Assembly: GCF_900102635.1 (NCBI RefSeq)
Contig: NZ_FMZQ01000012.1
Span: 141,379 to 205,378 of the forward strand
Reading direction: 5' to 3'
DNA from: Ectopseudomonas chengduensis
GTDB taxonomy: Bacteria; Pseudomonadota; Gammaproteobacteria; Pseudomonadales; Pseudomonadaceae
Length of the DNA stretch: 64,000 nucleotides
Shown one piece after another: positions 13,154 to 21,555 of this stretch. Within the stretch, counting starts at the first letter, position 1. Each line of letters opens with the position of its first letter. The position numbers and the translations under genes were made by a program. Under the pieces are notes generated by a model. The model saw only the letters and a list, made by a program, of their open reading frames with translations. It made no database searches and was not told the origin of the DNA.

Positions 13154-15640
13154 ATGACGCAAGTCACGGTTAAAGAACTGGCCACAGTGGTCGACACCCC
13201 GGTTGAGCGCCTGCTGCAGCAGATGCGTGAAGCTGGCCTGTCCCACGACAGTGCCGAACAAGTAGTGACCGATAGTGAGAAACAGGCCCTGCTGGCCCAT
13301 CTCAAGAGCAGTCACGGCGACAAGGTCGAAGAGCCGCGCAAGATCACCTTGCAGCGCAAGACCACCAGCACCCTGCGCGTTGCTGGCAGTAAGACCATCA
13401 GTGTTGAAGTGCGCAAGAAGAAAACCTTCGTCAAGCGCAGCCCGGAAGAGATCGAAGCCGAGAAGCAGCGCGAGCTGGAAGCGCAGCGCGCCGCTGCCGA
13501 GGCTGAACGCCTGAAGGCCGAAGAAGAAGCCAAGCGCAAGGCTGACGAAGAAGCCAAGCGTCAGCCTGCCGCTGCTGCGACCGATGGCGCTGCACCAGTT
13601 GCTGCGCCGACGCCTGTCAGCGAGCCGCTGGTTGCCGCTCCGGTCGTCGAAGTCGAGCGCAAGAAAGAGGAAGTGCGTCGCCCCGAGAAGGCACGCTCTG
13701 ATGAAGATGAGCGTCGCGATCGCAAGCACACCCAGCATCGCCCCGCGACCAAGGAGAAGGCGCCGGCTCCGCGCGTCGCTCCGCGTAGCGTCGATGAAGA
13801 AAGCGACGGTTTCCGTCGTGGTGGCCGCGGCAAGTCGAAGATGAAGAAGCGCAACCAGCATGGCTTCCAGGCTCCGGCCGGTCCGGTGGTGCGTGAAGTG
13901 GCCATTGGCGAAACCATCACGGTGGGCGATCTGGCTCAGCAGATGTCGGTCAAGGCTGCTGAAGTCATCAAGTTCATGTTCAAGATGGGCACCCCGGCCA
14001 CCATCAACCAGGTGCTGGATCAGGAAACTGCCCAGCTGATCGCCGAAGAGTTGGGCCACAAGGTCAAGCTGGTCAGTGATACCGCCCTGGAAGATTCCCT
14101 GGCCGAGTCGCTGAAGTTCGAAGGTGAAGCCGTTTCCCGTGCTCCGGTCGTGACCGTAATGGGCCACGTTGACCACGGTAAGACCTCGCTGCTCGACTAC
14201 ATTCGTCGCGCCAAGGTGGCTTCCGGTGAAGCGGGTGGCATCACCCAGCATATCGGTGCTTACCACGTGGAAACCGAGCGTGGCATGGTCACCTTCCTCG
14301 ACACCCCCGGTCACGCTGCGTTTACCGCCATGCGTGCGCGTGGTGCCAAGGCGACCGACATCGTCATCCTGGTCGTTGCAGCTGACGACGGCGTAATGCC
14401 GCAGACCCAGGAAGCCGTACAGCACGCGAAAGCGGCTGGCGTGCCGATCGTGGTCGCGGTGAACAAGATCGACAAGCCCGATGCCAACCCGGATAACATC
14501 AAGAACGGCCTGGCCGCTCTCGACGTGATCCCGGAAGAGTGGGGCGGCGATGCACCTTACGTGCACGTGTCGGCCAAGATGGGTACCGGCATCGACGAGC
14601 TGCTCGAAGCCGTACTGCTGCAGGCTGAAGTTCTCGAGCTGAAAGCCACGCCGTCGGCCCCGGGTCGTGGTGTGGTGGTCGAATCGCGTCTGGACAAGGG
14701 CCGTGGCCCGGTGGCCACCGTGCTGGTTCAGGACGGTACCCTGCGTCAGGGCGACATGGTCCTGGTTGGCGTCAACTATGGCCGCGTGCGTGCCATGCTT
14801 GACGAGAACGGCAAGCCGATCAAGGAAGCCGGTCCTTCCATTCCGGTCGAGATCCTCGGCCTCGATGGTACGCCGGATGCCGGTGACGACATGACCGTGG
14901 TCGCCGACGAGAAGAAGGCCCGCGAAGTTGCCCTGTTCCGTCAAGGCAAGTTCCGTGAGGTCAAGCTGGCCCGTGCTCACGCCGGCAAGCTGGAAAACAT
15001 CTTCGAGAACATGGGCCAGGAAGAGAAGAAAACCCTCAACATCGTGCTCAAGTCCGATGTGCGTGGTTCTCTGGAAGCCCTGCAAGGCTCGCTCAGCACC
15101 CTGGGTAACGACGAAGTGCAGGTGCGTGTGGTCGGTGGCGGCGTCGGTGGTATCACCGAGTCCGATGCCAACCTGGCGCTGGCTTCCAACGCCGTGCTGT
15201 TCGGCTTCAACGTCCGTGCTGACGCTGGTGCGCGCAAGATCGTCGAGGCCGAAGGCCTGGACATGCGCTACTACAACGTCATCTACGACATCATCGAAGA
15301 CGTCAAGAAGGCGCTCACCGGTATGCTCGGCAGCGATGTTCGCGAGAACATCCTGGGCACCGCCGAAGTGCGTGACGTATTCCGTTCGCCGAAGTTTGGC
15401 GCGGTTGCCGGTTGCATGGTCATCGAAGGCACTGTCTTCCGTAACCGTCCGATCCGCGTACTGCGTGAAGACGTGGTGATCTTCGAAGGTGAGCTGGAAT
15501 CGCTGCGTCGCTTCAAGGACGACGTCGCCGAAGTGCGTAACGGCATGGAGTGCGGTATCGCGGTGAAGAGCTACAACGACGTCAAGGTCGGCGACAAGAT
15601 CGAAGTGTTCGAGAAAGTCCAGGTGGCTCGCAGCCTGTAA
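13154..15640 (+). CDS. infB: Translation initiation factor IF-2
   Basis: A GTPase that brings initiator fMet-tRNA to the 30S subunit and promotes 50S joining. The 828 residues comprise an N-terminal MTQVTVKELA domain, a long charged Ala/Glu/Arg/Lys-rich linker (about 95-250), and the GTPase core. The core has G1 GHVDHGKT (337-344), G3 DTPGHAAF (near 383) and G4 NKID (near 437). The C-terminal fMet-binding domains follow. ATG 13154 is preceded by GAGGAGAAAG, and an upstream in-frame extension lacks family similarity. Located 26 bases after nusA. Confidence 0.97.
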   Translation: MTQVTVKELATVVDTPVERLLQQMREAGLSHDSAEQVVTDSEKQALLAHLKSSHGDKVEEPRKITLQRKTTSTLRVAGSKTISVEVRKKKTFVKRSPEEIEAEKQRELEAQRAAAEAERLKAEEEAKRKADEEAKRQPAAAATDGAAPVAAPTPVSEPLVAAPVVEVERKKEEVRRPEKARSDEDERRDRKHTQHRPATKEKAPAPRVAPRSVDEESDGFRRGGRGKSKMKKRNQHGFQAPAGPVVREVAIGETITVGDLAQQMSVKAAEVIKFMFKMGTPATINQVLDQETAQLIAEELGHKVKLVSDTALEDSLAESLKFEGEAVSRAPVVTVMGHVDHGKTSLLDYIRRAKVASGEAGGITQHIGAYHVETERGMVTFLDTPGHAAFTAMRARGAKATDIVILVVAADDGVMPQTQEAVQHAKAAGVPIVVAVNKIDKPDANPDNIKNGLAALDVIPEEWGGDAPYVHVSAKMGTGIDELLEAVLLQAEVLELKATPSAPGRGVVVESRLDKGRGPVATVLVQDGTLRQGDMVLVGVNYGRVRAMLDENGKPIKEAGPSIPVEILGLDGTPDAGDDMTVVADEKKAREVALFRQGKFREVKLARAHAGKLENIFENMGQEEKKTLNIVLKSDVRGSLEALQGSLSTLGNDEVQVRVVGGGVGGITESDANLALASNAVLFGFNVRADAGARKIVEAEGLDMRYYNVIYDIIEDVKKALTGMLGSDVRENILGTAEVRDVFRSPKFGAVAGCMVIEGTVFRNRPIRVLREDVVIFEGELESLRRFKDDVAEVRNGMECGIAVKSYNDVKVGDKIEVFEKVQVARSL

Positions 15641-15658
15641 TCGCGAGTCGCAACACGC

Positions 15659-15692
15659 AACGCCCGGCCCCGCATTCGCGCGGCCGGGCGTT
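15659..15692 (+). terminator. GC-rich hairpin between infB and rbfA
   Basis: AACGCCCGGCC (15659-15669) pairs with GGCCGGGCGTT (15682-15692). Only three Ts follow, so it is probably a weak terminator or an mRNA processing/stability element between infB and rbfA. Confidence 0.5.
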
Positions 15693-15749
15693 TGCCGCTT
15701 TTGAGTCCGCTGGCGAACAGGCAGCGGACGAAGTAAAGGTAAGTAGAAA

Positions 15750-16142
15750 ATGGCCAAAGATTACAGCCGTACCCAGCGTATCGGCGACCAGATGCAACGC
15801 GAACTGGCCCAGCTTATTCGGCGTGAGGTCAAGGATCCGCGTCTGGGGCTGGTGACCATCACCGCAGTCGACGTCAGTCGTGATATCGGTCACGCCAAGG
15901 TCTTCATCACCGTCATGGGGCAGGATGATGCCGAGGCGATCAAAGAGAGCCTCAAGGTACTCAACGACGCGGCCGGTTTCCTGCGCATGCAGCTGGGCAA
16001 GGCGATGAAGCTGCGCAGCGTGCCACAGCTGCACTTCCACTACGACGAGAGCGTCCAGCGCGGTGCTCACCTGTCGGCACTGATCGAGCGTGCCGTGGCG
16101 GAAGATCGTCTGCACGACGACACCGCGGGTTCCAAGGAGTAA
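15750..16142 (+). CDS. rbfA: 30S ribosome-binding factor RbfA
   Basis: Cold-shock-associated factor that binds the 30S subunit near helix 1 of 16S rRNA during late maturation. The 130 residues form one KH-type domain, with RTQRIGDQMQRELAQLIRREVKDPRLG at the N-terminus and PQLHFHYDESVQRG near residue 92. It sits in the classic infB-rbfA-truB order, 3 bases before truB. Confidence 0.96.
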   Translation: MAKDYSRTQRIGDQMQRELAQLIRREVKDPRLGLVTITAVDVSRDIGHAKVFITVMGQDDAEAIKESLKVLNDAAGFLRMQLGKAMKLRSVPQLHFHYDESVQRGAHLSALIERAVAEDRLHDDTAGSKE

Positions 16143-16145
16143 GGC

Positions 16146-17066
16146 GTGGCGCAGGTCAAACGTATTCGCCGCAAGGTCGACGGCATCATCCTGCTCGACA
16201 AGCCGCACGGTTTCACCTCCAACGCCGCGCTGCAAAAGGTGCGTTGGCTGCTCAATGCCGAGAAGGCCGGTCACACCGGTAGCCTCGACCCGTTGGCCAC
16301 CGGTGTGCTGCCGCTGTGTTTCGGTGAGGCGACCAAGTTCTCCCAGTATCTGCTCGACGCTGACAAGGGCTACGAGACCGTCGCTCAGTTGGGTGTCACC
16401 ACCACCACTGGTGATGCCGAAGGCGATGTTATCGAACGGCGCCCGGTGACCGTCGGTCGCGCCGAGATTGAGGCGCTGTTGCCGCGTTTTCGCGGTGAAA
16501 TCAAACAGATACCGCCGATGTACTCGGCCTTGAAGAAGGACGGTCAGCCACTCTACAAGCTGGCTCGTGCGGGTGAAGTAGTGGAGCGCGAAGCGCGTTC
16601 TGTTACTATTGCGCGCCTGGAACTGCTGGCCTGCGAAGGCGAGCAGGCCCGTCTGGCGGTTGATTGCAGCAAAGGCACCTATATTCGTACGCTGGTCGAG
16701 GATCTCGGCCAGTTGCTCGGCTGCGGTGCACATGTCGCCGAGTTGCGCCGTACCAAGGCCGGCCCGTTCGACCTGACGCGTACCGTGACGCTGGAAGAAC
16801 TGGAGGCTGCACACGCCGAAGGTGGTAACGAGGCGCTGGATCGCTTCCTGCTACCGGCCGATAGCGGTCTGCAGGACTGGCCGCTGCTGCAGTTCTCCGA
16901 GCACAGTGCGTTCTACTGGTTGCAAGGGCAGCCGGTGCGAGCGCCGGAAGCACCGAAGTTCGGCATGGTGCGGGTGCAGGATCACAATGGTCGCTTCATC
17001 GGCATCGGTGAAGTGAGTGACGATGGGCGTATCGCCCCGCGTCGATTGATTTATACCGGTGCGTAG
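16146..17066 (+). CDS. truB: tRNA pseudouridine(55) synthase TruB
   Basis: Converts U55 in the tRNA T loop to pseudouridine. The 306 residues carry the catalytic Asp48 in GHTGSLDPLATG, the KGYETVAQLG segment, and CSKGTYIRTL for RNA binding. A C-terminal PUA-like domain begins near residue 250. The start is GTG at 16146, directly after the rbfA stop with AAGGAG overlapping the rbfA end, so translation is coupled. Confidence 0.97.
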   Translation: MAQVKRIRRKVDGIILLDKPHGFTSNAALQKVRWLLNAEKAGHTGSLDPLATGVLPLCFGEATKFSQYLLDADKGYETVAQLGVTTTTGDAEGDVIERRPVTVGRAEIEALLPRFRGEIKQIPPMYSALKKDGQPLYKLARAGEVVEREARSVTIARLELLACEGEQARLAVDCSKGTYIRTLVEDLGQLLGCGAHVAELRRTKAGPFDLTRTVTLEELEAAHAEGGNEALDRFLLPADSGLQDWPLLQFSEHSAFYWLQGQPVRAPEAPKFGMVRVQDHNGRFIGIGEVSDDGRIAPRRLIYTGA

Positions 17067-17236
17067 CACCGAACGGTTCGGCCGAGATGGCTGAAGGCCT
17101 GATGCTGACGACGTCGTCATCAGGTGCTGCGAGGGTGGCTGTTAGTAGGCACGGTCATACCTCTTTTTAAAACACGGGAAGCGATTCCCGGCCTATTGAG
17201 ACTGCTTCGGCAGTTTCCAGATGAGAGGAAGCCAAC

Positions 17237-17506
17237 ATGGCACTCAGCGTTGAAGAAAAAGCCCAGATCGTTAACGACTACAAGCAAGCTGAAGGCGATA
17301 CCGGTAGCCCGGAAGTGCAGGTTGCCCTGCTGACCGCCAACATCAACAAGCTGCAAGGTCACTTCAAGGCCAACGGTAAGGATCACCACAGCCGTCGTGG
17401 TCTGATCCGTATGGTTAACCAGCGTCGTAAGCTGCTGGACTACCTGAAGGGTAAAGACACCAGTCGTTACAGCGCCCTGATCGGTCGCCTGGGCCTGCGT
17501 CGTTAA
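17237..17506 (+). CDS. rpsO: 30S ribosomal protein S15
   Basis: Primary 16S rRNA-binding protein that nucleates the platform of the 30S subunit. The 89 residues match the family in length and sequence (MALSVEEKAQIV, GSPEVQVALLT, DHHSRRGLIRMVNQRRKLLDYL). ATG 17237 follows GAGAGGAAGCC. The 170-base leader after truB may hold its promoter and an S15 autoregulatory structure, as known in other bacteria. I could not define that structure here. Confidence 0.98.
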   Translation: MALSVEEKAQIVNDYKQAEGDTGSPEVQVALLTANINKLQGHFKANGKDHHSRRGLIRMVNQRRKLLDYLKGKDTSRYSALIGRLGLRR

Positions 17507-17522
17507 TAGACGCGAGCTGCAC

Positions 17523-17594
17523 AAGTTGGAAGCTGGGAGTTCGGCGTCGCGAGTGGGGAGTGATCCTCACCTCGTGGCGCTGGGCTTCCAGCTT
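17523..17594 (+). promoter_or_regulatory. Long stem-loop in the rpsO-pnp intergenic region
   Basis: AAGTTGGAAGC (17523-17533) can pair with GCTTCCAGCTT (17584-17594) with one wobble. This forms a long-range stem about 85 bases before the pnp start. In E. coli a hairpin in the same place is cut by RNase III and mediates PNPase autoregulation. The same role here is an inference from position. Confidence 0.55.
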
Positions 17595-17677
17595 TTGGCT
17601 TTTCGAGGGATGCATCGGGTCCGACTCCCGCGCTTCTTTCCAATTTCCCCCAAGGCAACAAAGAGAAGGAAAACACC

Positions 17678-19783
17678 GTGAACCCGGTAATCAAGAAATT
17701 CCAGTTCGGTCAGTCGACCGTTACCCTCGAGACTGGCCGTATCGCCCGTCAAGCCTCCGGCGCAGTGCTGGTCACCGTTGACGACGACGTCAGCGTGCTG
17801 GTCGCCGTAACCGGCGCCAAGACTGCCGACCCAAGCAAGGGCTTCTTCCCGCTGTCCGTGCACTACCAAGAAAAGACCTACGCTGCCGGCAAGATCCCGG
17901 GTGGTTTCTTCAAGCGTGAAGCGCGTCCTTCCGAGAAAGAAACCCTGACCTCGCGCCTGATCGACCGTCCGATCCGCCCGCTGTTCCCGGAAGGTTTCCA
18001 GAACGAAGTGCAGGTCATCTGCACCGTGGTTTCCACCAGCAAGAAGACCGATCCGGACATCGCTGCGATGATCGGCACCTCGGCCGCTCTGGCCATCTCC
18101 GGTATCCCGTTCAACGGCCCGATCGGTGCCGCGCGCGTCGCCTTCCACCCGGAAACTGGCTACCTGCTGAACCCGAACTACGAGCAGCTCAAGGCTTCGA
18201 GCCTGGACATGGTCGTGGCCGGCACCAAGGACGCCGTGCTGATGGTCGAATCGGAAGCCAAAGAGCTGACCGAAGACCAGATGCTGGGCGCCGTGCTGTT
18301 TGCCCATGAGGAGTTCCAGGTGGTCATCCAGGCTGTCGCCGAGCTGGCTGCCGAAGCCGGCAAGCCGACCTGGGACTGGCAGCCGAAGCCGGAAAACACC
18401 GCACTGCTGAACGCCATCCGTGGTGAGTTCGGTGACGCGATTTCCCAGGCTTACACCATCACCATCAAGCAGGACCGCTACGCGCGTCTGGGCGAGCTGC
18501 GCGATCAGGTCGTGGCCAAGTTCTCCGGCGAAGAAGGTCAGCCTACTGCCGGTGAAGTCAAAGAAGCCTTCGGCGAGATCGAATACCGCACCGTGCGCGA
18601 GAACATCGTCAACGGCAAACCGCGTATCGATGGTCGTGACACCCGCACCGTGCGTGGCCTGAACATCGAAGTCGGCGTACTGGACAAGACCCACGGTTCG
18701 GCGCTGTTCACCCGTGGCGAAACCCAGGCGCTGGTCGTGGCTACCCTCGGTACCGCCCGCGACGCACAGCTGCTGGACACCCTCGAAGGCGAGAAGAAAG
18801 ACCCCTTCATGCTGCACTACAACTTCCCGCCGTACTCGGTCGGTGAGTGTGGTCGCATGGGCGCCACTGGCCGCCGCGAAATCGGCCACGGCCGTCTCGC
18901 CCGTCGTGGCGTTGCCGCTATGCTGCCGAGCGCTGACGAGTTCCCGTACACCATCCGCGTGGTATCGGAAATCACCGAGTCCAACGGTTCTTCCTCCATG
19001 GCTTCGGTCTGCGGTGCTTCCCTGGCCCTGATGGACGCTGGTGTGCCGATGAAGGCGCCGGTTGCCGGTATCGCCATGGGTCTGGTGCTGGAAGGTGAGA
19101 AGTTCGCCGTGCTGACCGACATCCTCGGCGACGAAGATCACCTGGGCGACATGGACTTCAAGGTAGCCGGTACCGCCAAGGGCGTCACCGCGCTGCAGAT
19201 GGACATCAAGATCCAGGGCATCACCGAAGAAATCATGGAGCAGGCGCTGGAGCAGGCGCTGGAAGCTCGCCTGAACATCCTCGGCCAGATGAACCAGGTT
19301 ATCGCCCAATCGCGCAGCGAGCTGTCGGCCAACGCGCCGACCATGATTGCGATGAAGATCGACCAGGACAAGATCCGCGACGTCATCGGTAAAGGCGGCG
19401 CGACCATCCGTGGTATCTGCGAAGAAACCAAGGCTTCGATCGACATCGAAGACGATGGCTCGATCAAGATCTTCGGTGAAACCAAAGAAGCTGCCGAAGC
19501 TGCTCGTCAGCGCGTTCTGGGCATTACCGCAGAAGCCGAGATCGGCAAGATCTACGTCGGCAAGGTCGAGCGCATCGTCGACTTCGGCGCCTTCGTCAAC
19601 ATCCTGCCGGGCAAGGACGGCCTGGTGCACATCTCCATGCTGAGCGATCAGCGCGTGGAGAAGGTCACCGACGTGCTGCAGGAAGGCCAGGAAGTGAAGG
19701 TACTGGTGCTGGACGTGGACAACCGCGGCCGTATCAAGCTGTCGATCAAGGATGTAGCTGCTGCCGAGGCCTCTGGCGTCTAA
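17678..19783 (+). CDS. pnp: Polyribonucleotide nucleotidyltransferase (PNPase)
   Basis: Phosphorolytic 3'-5' exoribonuclease and part of the RNA degradosome. The 701 residues contain two RNase PH domains (about 1-140 and 310-545). The second includes GRREIGHGRLARRG and the active-site region SNGSSSMASVCGASLALMDAG. The KH domain (IRDVIGKGGATIRGI, near 555) and the S1 domain (GKIYVGKVERIVDFGAFV, near 622-690) follow. The start is GTG at 17678, with AGAGAAGGAAAACACC upstream. Confidence 0.97.
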   Translation: MNPVIKKFQFGQSTVTLETGRIARQASGAVLVTVDDDVSVLVAVTGAKTADPSKGFFPLSVHYQEKTYAAGKIPGGFFKREARPSEKETLTSRLIDRPIRPLFPEGFQNEVQVICTVVSTSKKTDPDIAAMIGTSAALAISGIPFNGPIGAARVAFHPETGYLLNPNYEQLKASSLDMVVAGTKDAVLMVESEAKELTEDQMLGAVLFAHEEFQVVIQAVAELAAEAGKPTWDWQPKPENTALLNAIRGEFGDAISQAYTITIKQDRYARLGELRDQVVAKFSGEEGQPTAGEVKEAFGEIEYRTVRENIVNGKPRIDGRDTRTVRGLNIEVGVLDKTHGSALFTRGETQALVVATLGTARDAQLLDTLEGEKKDPFMLHYNFPPYSVGECGRMGATGRREIGHGRLARRGVAAMLPSADEFPYTIRVVSEITESNGSSSMASVCGASLALMDAGVPMKAPVAGIAMGLVLEGEKFAVLTDILGDEDHLGDMDFKVAGTAKGVTALQMDIKIQGITEEIMEQALEQALEARLNILGQMNQVIAQSRSELSANAPTMIAMKIDQDKIRDVIGKGGATIRGICEETKASIDIEDDGSIKIFGETKEAAEAARQRVLGITAEAEIGKIYVGKVERIVDFGAFVNILPGKDGLVHISMLSDQRVEKVTDVLQEGQEVKVLVLDVDNRGRIKLSIKDVAAAEASGV

Positions 19784-19808
19784 GCACGGTTCGCCTGTTC
19801 GAACGAGA

Positions 19809-19832
19809 GGGCTCCTACGGGAGCCCTTTTTT
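19809..19832 (+). terminator. Terminator after pnp
   Basis: GGGCTCC / GGAGCCC stem with a tight loop and a T6 run, 25 bases after the pnp stop. A clear intrinsic terminator. Confidence 0.9.
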
Positions 19833-19990
19833 GTGCGCGATCGTCAGGGTTCGTCATTGCCGACCTGAGATGCGACTGCGATGCATGCATGCGTTCACTC
19901 GGTTATCGGATCATGCAAATTGCCCGAGAGTTTTTTTGCGACTCGGCGAAATGCAATCAAAAGCATAATGGTGATTTTATTTAAGTGTTT

Positions 19991-20038
19991 GTTTTTAAAG
20001 TATTTAATTTAATTTAAAAACCTGGCACAGGCCCTGCA
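19991..20038 (+). promoter_or_regulatory. Candidate sigma-54 promoter with adjacent AT-rich palindrome
   Basis: TGGCACAGGCCCTGCA at 20023-20038 has the GG-N10-GC spacing of the sigma-54 -24/-12 element. An inverted repeat GTTTTTAAA (19991-19999) / TTTAAAAAC (20013-20021) lies just upstream in a very AT-rich tract. The rest of 19833-20105 holds no gene. The start codon of the BON-domain gene is 68 bases downstream. No CbrB-type TGTTAC palindrome was seen upstream, so the activator is unknown. Confidence 0.6.
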
Positions 20039-20105
20039 ACAGTACTGGTGAACCTGCAACCAGGAGTTGGTTTGCAGATTGTCTGGAATGTACAGGAGTC
20101 GAATT

Positions 20106-20459
20106 ATGAAACAGCCAATCAACCGTTTTGCCGCTACCACCCTGACCGCTGCCGTGCTGAGCATGTCGCTGGCCTCGGCAGCCTTCGCCGCAGAGCCGAC
20201 CATGCTGGCGGCCAATGACACTGTGGATAAAGCCGAGCAGGCGGTATCCGACACCTGGATCACCAGCAAAGTGAAGTCCACCTTCGTCGCTGACTCGAAC
20301 CTTAGCGCGCTGGACATCAAGGTCGAGACCAACCAGGGCGTGGTTTCCCTGTCCGGCGTGGTCGCTACCGACGCCGAGCGTGATCTGGCTATCGCCAAGA
20401 CCAAGGAAATCGAGGGTGTGCGTGACGTGTCCGCCGATGCCCTGAAAACTGCTGACTGA
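20106..20459 (+). CDS. Periplasmic BON-domain protein (OsmY-like)
   Basis: A 117-residue exported protein. The signal peptide ends at about residue 28 (SLASAAFA). The mature part carries one BON domain: DTWITSKVKSTFVADSNLSALDIKVETN, then GVVSLSGVV and DAERDLAIAKTKEIEGVRDV. BON domains occur in periplasmic stress proteins such as OsmY and are thought to bind membranes. ATG 20106 follows AGGAGTCGAATT. The neighbouring csbD-type gene suggests a general stress or osmotic role, which is an inference. P. aeruginosa has a homologue at this position. Confidence 0.85.
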   Translation: MKQPINRFAATTLTAAVLSMSLASAAFAAEPTMLAANDTVDKAEQAVSDTWITSKVKSTFVADSNLSALDIKVETNQGVVSLSGVVATDAERDLAIAKTKEIEGVRDVSADALKTAD

Positions 20460-20516
20460 TAGCCGAGCCGGCCGGGCTGGTGCCCGGCCCCACCTTCTGT
20501 CACTGGGAGAATGACC

Positions 20517-20714
20517 ATGAATAGCGACATCATCAAAGGCAAATGGAAGCAGCTCAGCGGTCGCATGAAGGAGCGTTGGGGCAACCTGACCGATGACGAC
20601 CTGGACGTCGCCGAGGGCCACAGCGAATACCTGGCCGGCAAGCTGCAAGAACGTTACGGCTGGACCAAGGAAAAGGCCCAGCAAGAGCTGCGCGATTTCA
20701 GCGACAAGCTCTGA
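20517..20714 (+). CDS. CsbD-family stress protein
   Basis: A 65-residue hydrophilic, highly charged protein with the CsbD pattern MNSDIIKGKWKQLSGRMKERWG, then LTDDDLDVAEG and YGWTKEKAQQEL. The family is widely induced by stress and its molecular function is unknown. Two in-frame ATGs exist (20511 and 20517). GGGAGA at 20504-20509 is well spaced only for 20517. It lies 57 bases after the BON gene and is probably cotranscribed with it. Confidence 0.87.
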   Translation: MNSDIIKGKWKQLSGRMKERWGNLTDDDLDVAEGHSEYLAGKLQERYGWTKEKAQQELRDFSDKL

Positions 20715-20830
20715 GCACGGATTGCCGGGTAAGGATGCCCACAGGTACGGACAGTTTCAGAAACGGATGTATTTTCAGCACGGATGGCTACAGGCAGGAC
20801 GCCTGATCAGCACGGATAGCGACAGGCATG
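20714..20830 (+). repeat. Short degenerate repeats around AGCACGGAT
   Basis: AGCACGGAT occurs exactly at 20714-20722, 20777-20785 and 20809-20817. It is followed by variants of GGCTACAGGCA, and related AACGGAT and TACGGACAG units lie between. The block fills the space between csbD and its terminator and has no convincing open frame. Origin and role are unknown. Confidence 0.55.
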
Positions 20831-20840
20831 GATGCGCGAA

Positions 20841-20877
20841 GGCCCCGCCGGTGTGACCGGCGGGGCCTTGATTTTTT
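20841..20877 (+). terminator. Terminator after the BON/csbD unit
   Basis: The perfect 11-bp stem GGCCCCGCCGG / CCGGCGGGGCC with loop TGTGA is followed by TTGATTTTTT. A strong forward-strand intrinsic terminator. It may also serve the reverse gene cluster. Confidence 0.88.
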
Positions 20878-20930
20878 GTGCCGGGTGTTCGAGATGCTTC
20901 AGGAACGTGCGCCCTGCATGCAGTGTTACG

Positions 20931-21233
20931 TCAGCTACCGCGCTTGCTGCGGACTTCGGTCAGGCGGCCGCCCTCGAAGCGTAGAAAGTGGTACATGCCG
21001 CTTTTCGGGCCGTAGACCCACTCCTCGACACTCACCTCGTTGCGAAAACCGTAGCTATCGACCACTTCCTTGTAACCGAGAAAATCGCGGCTGGAAGGTT
21101 CACCACATTTGTTCAGCACCTCTGCGGTGGGTGCTGTCTTGCTGACCAGGGCGCTACCGCAGCGATAGGTGGAGGACGCCTCGGCCATCAGGGGCAGGCA
21201 GAGCAGGCTGAACAGACAGCTGAGTTTGCGCAT
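20931..21233 (-). CDS. DUF2845 exported protein
   Basis: A 100-residue protein with a signal peptide (MRKLSCLFSLLCLPLMAEA) and the DUF2845 pattern. The pattern includes YRCGSALVS, KCGEP, EEWVYGP, then FLRFEGGRLTEVRS. Two conserved cysteines in the mature part may form a disulfide. Function is unknown. It is a close paralogue of the next gene and lies 13 bases downstream of it, so the two form an operon with the DUF748 gene. Confidence 0.8.
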   Translation of the reverse strand: MRKLSCLFSLLCLPLMAEASSTYRCGSALVSKTAPTAEVLNKCGEPSSRDFLGYKEVVDSYGFRNEVSVEEWVYGPKSGMYHFLRFEGGRLTEVRSKRGS

Positions 21234-21246
21234 GAGAACCTCCTGT

Positions 21247-21555
21247 TCAGCGTTCGCGACGACGTTCGATGGCGGTCAGACGGTTACCCTCGAAGCGCAG
21301 GATGCTGAGCATGCCATTGCTCGGGCCGTATACCCATTCCTCGATCATGTACTCACGACGGTCATAGGAGCCCAGGGTGTAGCCGACCGGGTCACGGTGC
21401 ACCGGCGCGCCACATTTGCGCTCGACCTCGAACGGACGGTCGCCAAGGCTGACTAGGGTGCTGCCGCAACGCAGCGTGTCGGCCTGCGCGCTGATGCTGA
21501 TCAGGCCGGCAACCAGGGTAGTGAGCGTGATGATGGATAAGCTGCGCATGATCAT
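21247..21555 (-). CDS. DUF2845 exported protein (paralogue)
   Basis: 102 residues, with a signal peptide ending at about ISISAQA, then LRCGSTLVS, KCGAP, IEEWVYGP and LRFEGNRLTAI. This is the same cysteine and EEWVYGP pattern as the neighbouring gene. The start at 21555 overlaps, as ATGA, the stop of the restored DUF748 frame. That indicates translational coupling and fixes the start over the ATG at 21549. Function is unknown. An envelope location is inferred from the signal peptide. Confidence 0.8.
   Translation of the reverse strand: MIMRSLSIITLTTLVAGLISISAQADTLRCGSTLVSLGDRPFEVERKCGAPVHRDPVGYTLGSYDRREYMIEEWVYGPSNGMLSILRFEGNRLTAIERRRER

Noticed and set aside
12806..15757. A 983-codon open frame on the reverse strand opposite nusA and infB
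   Set aside because: It is the mirror of genuine high-GC coding sequence. Composition is His/Asp-rich low-complexity, with no family motifs, and infB on the other strand is certain.
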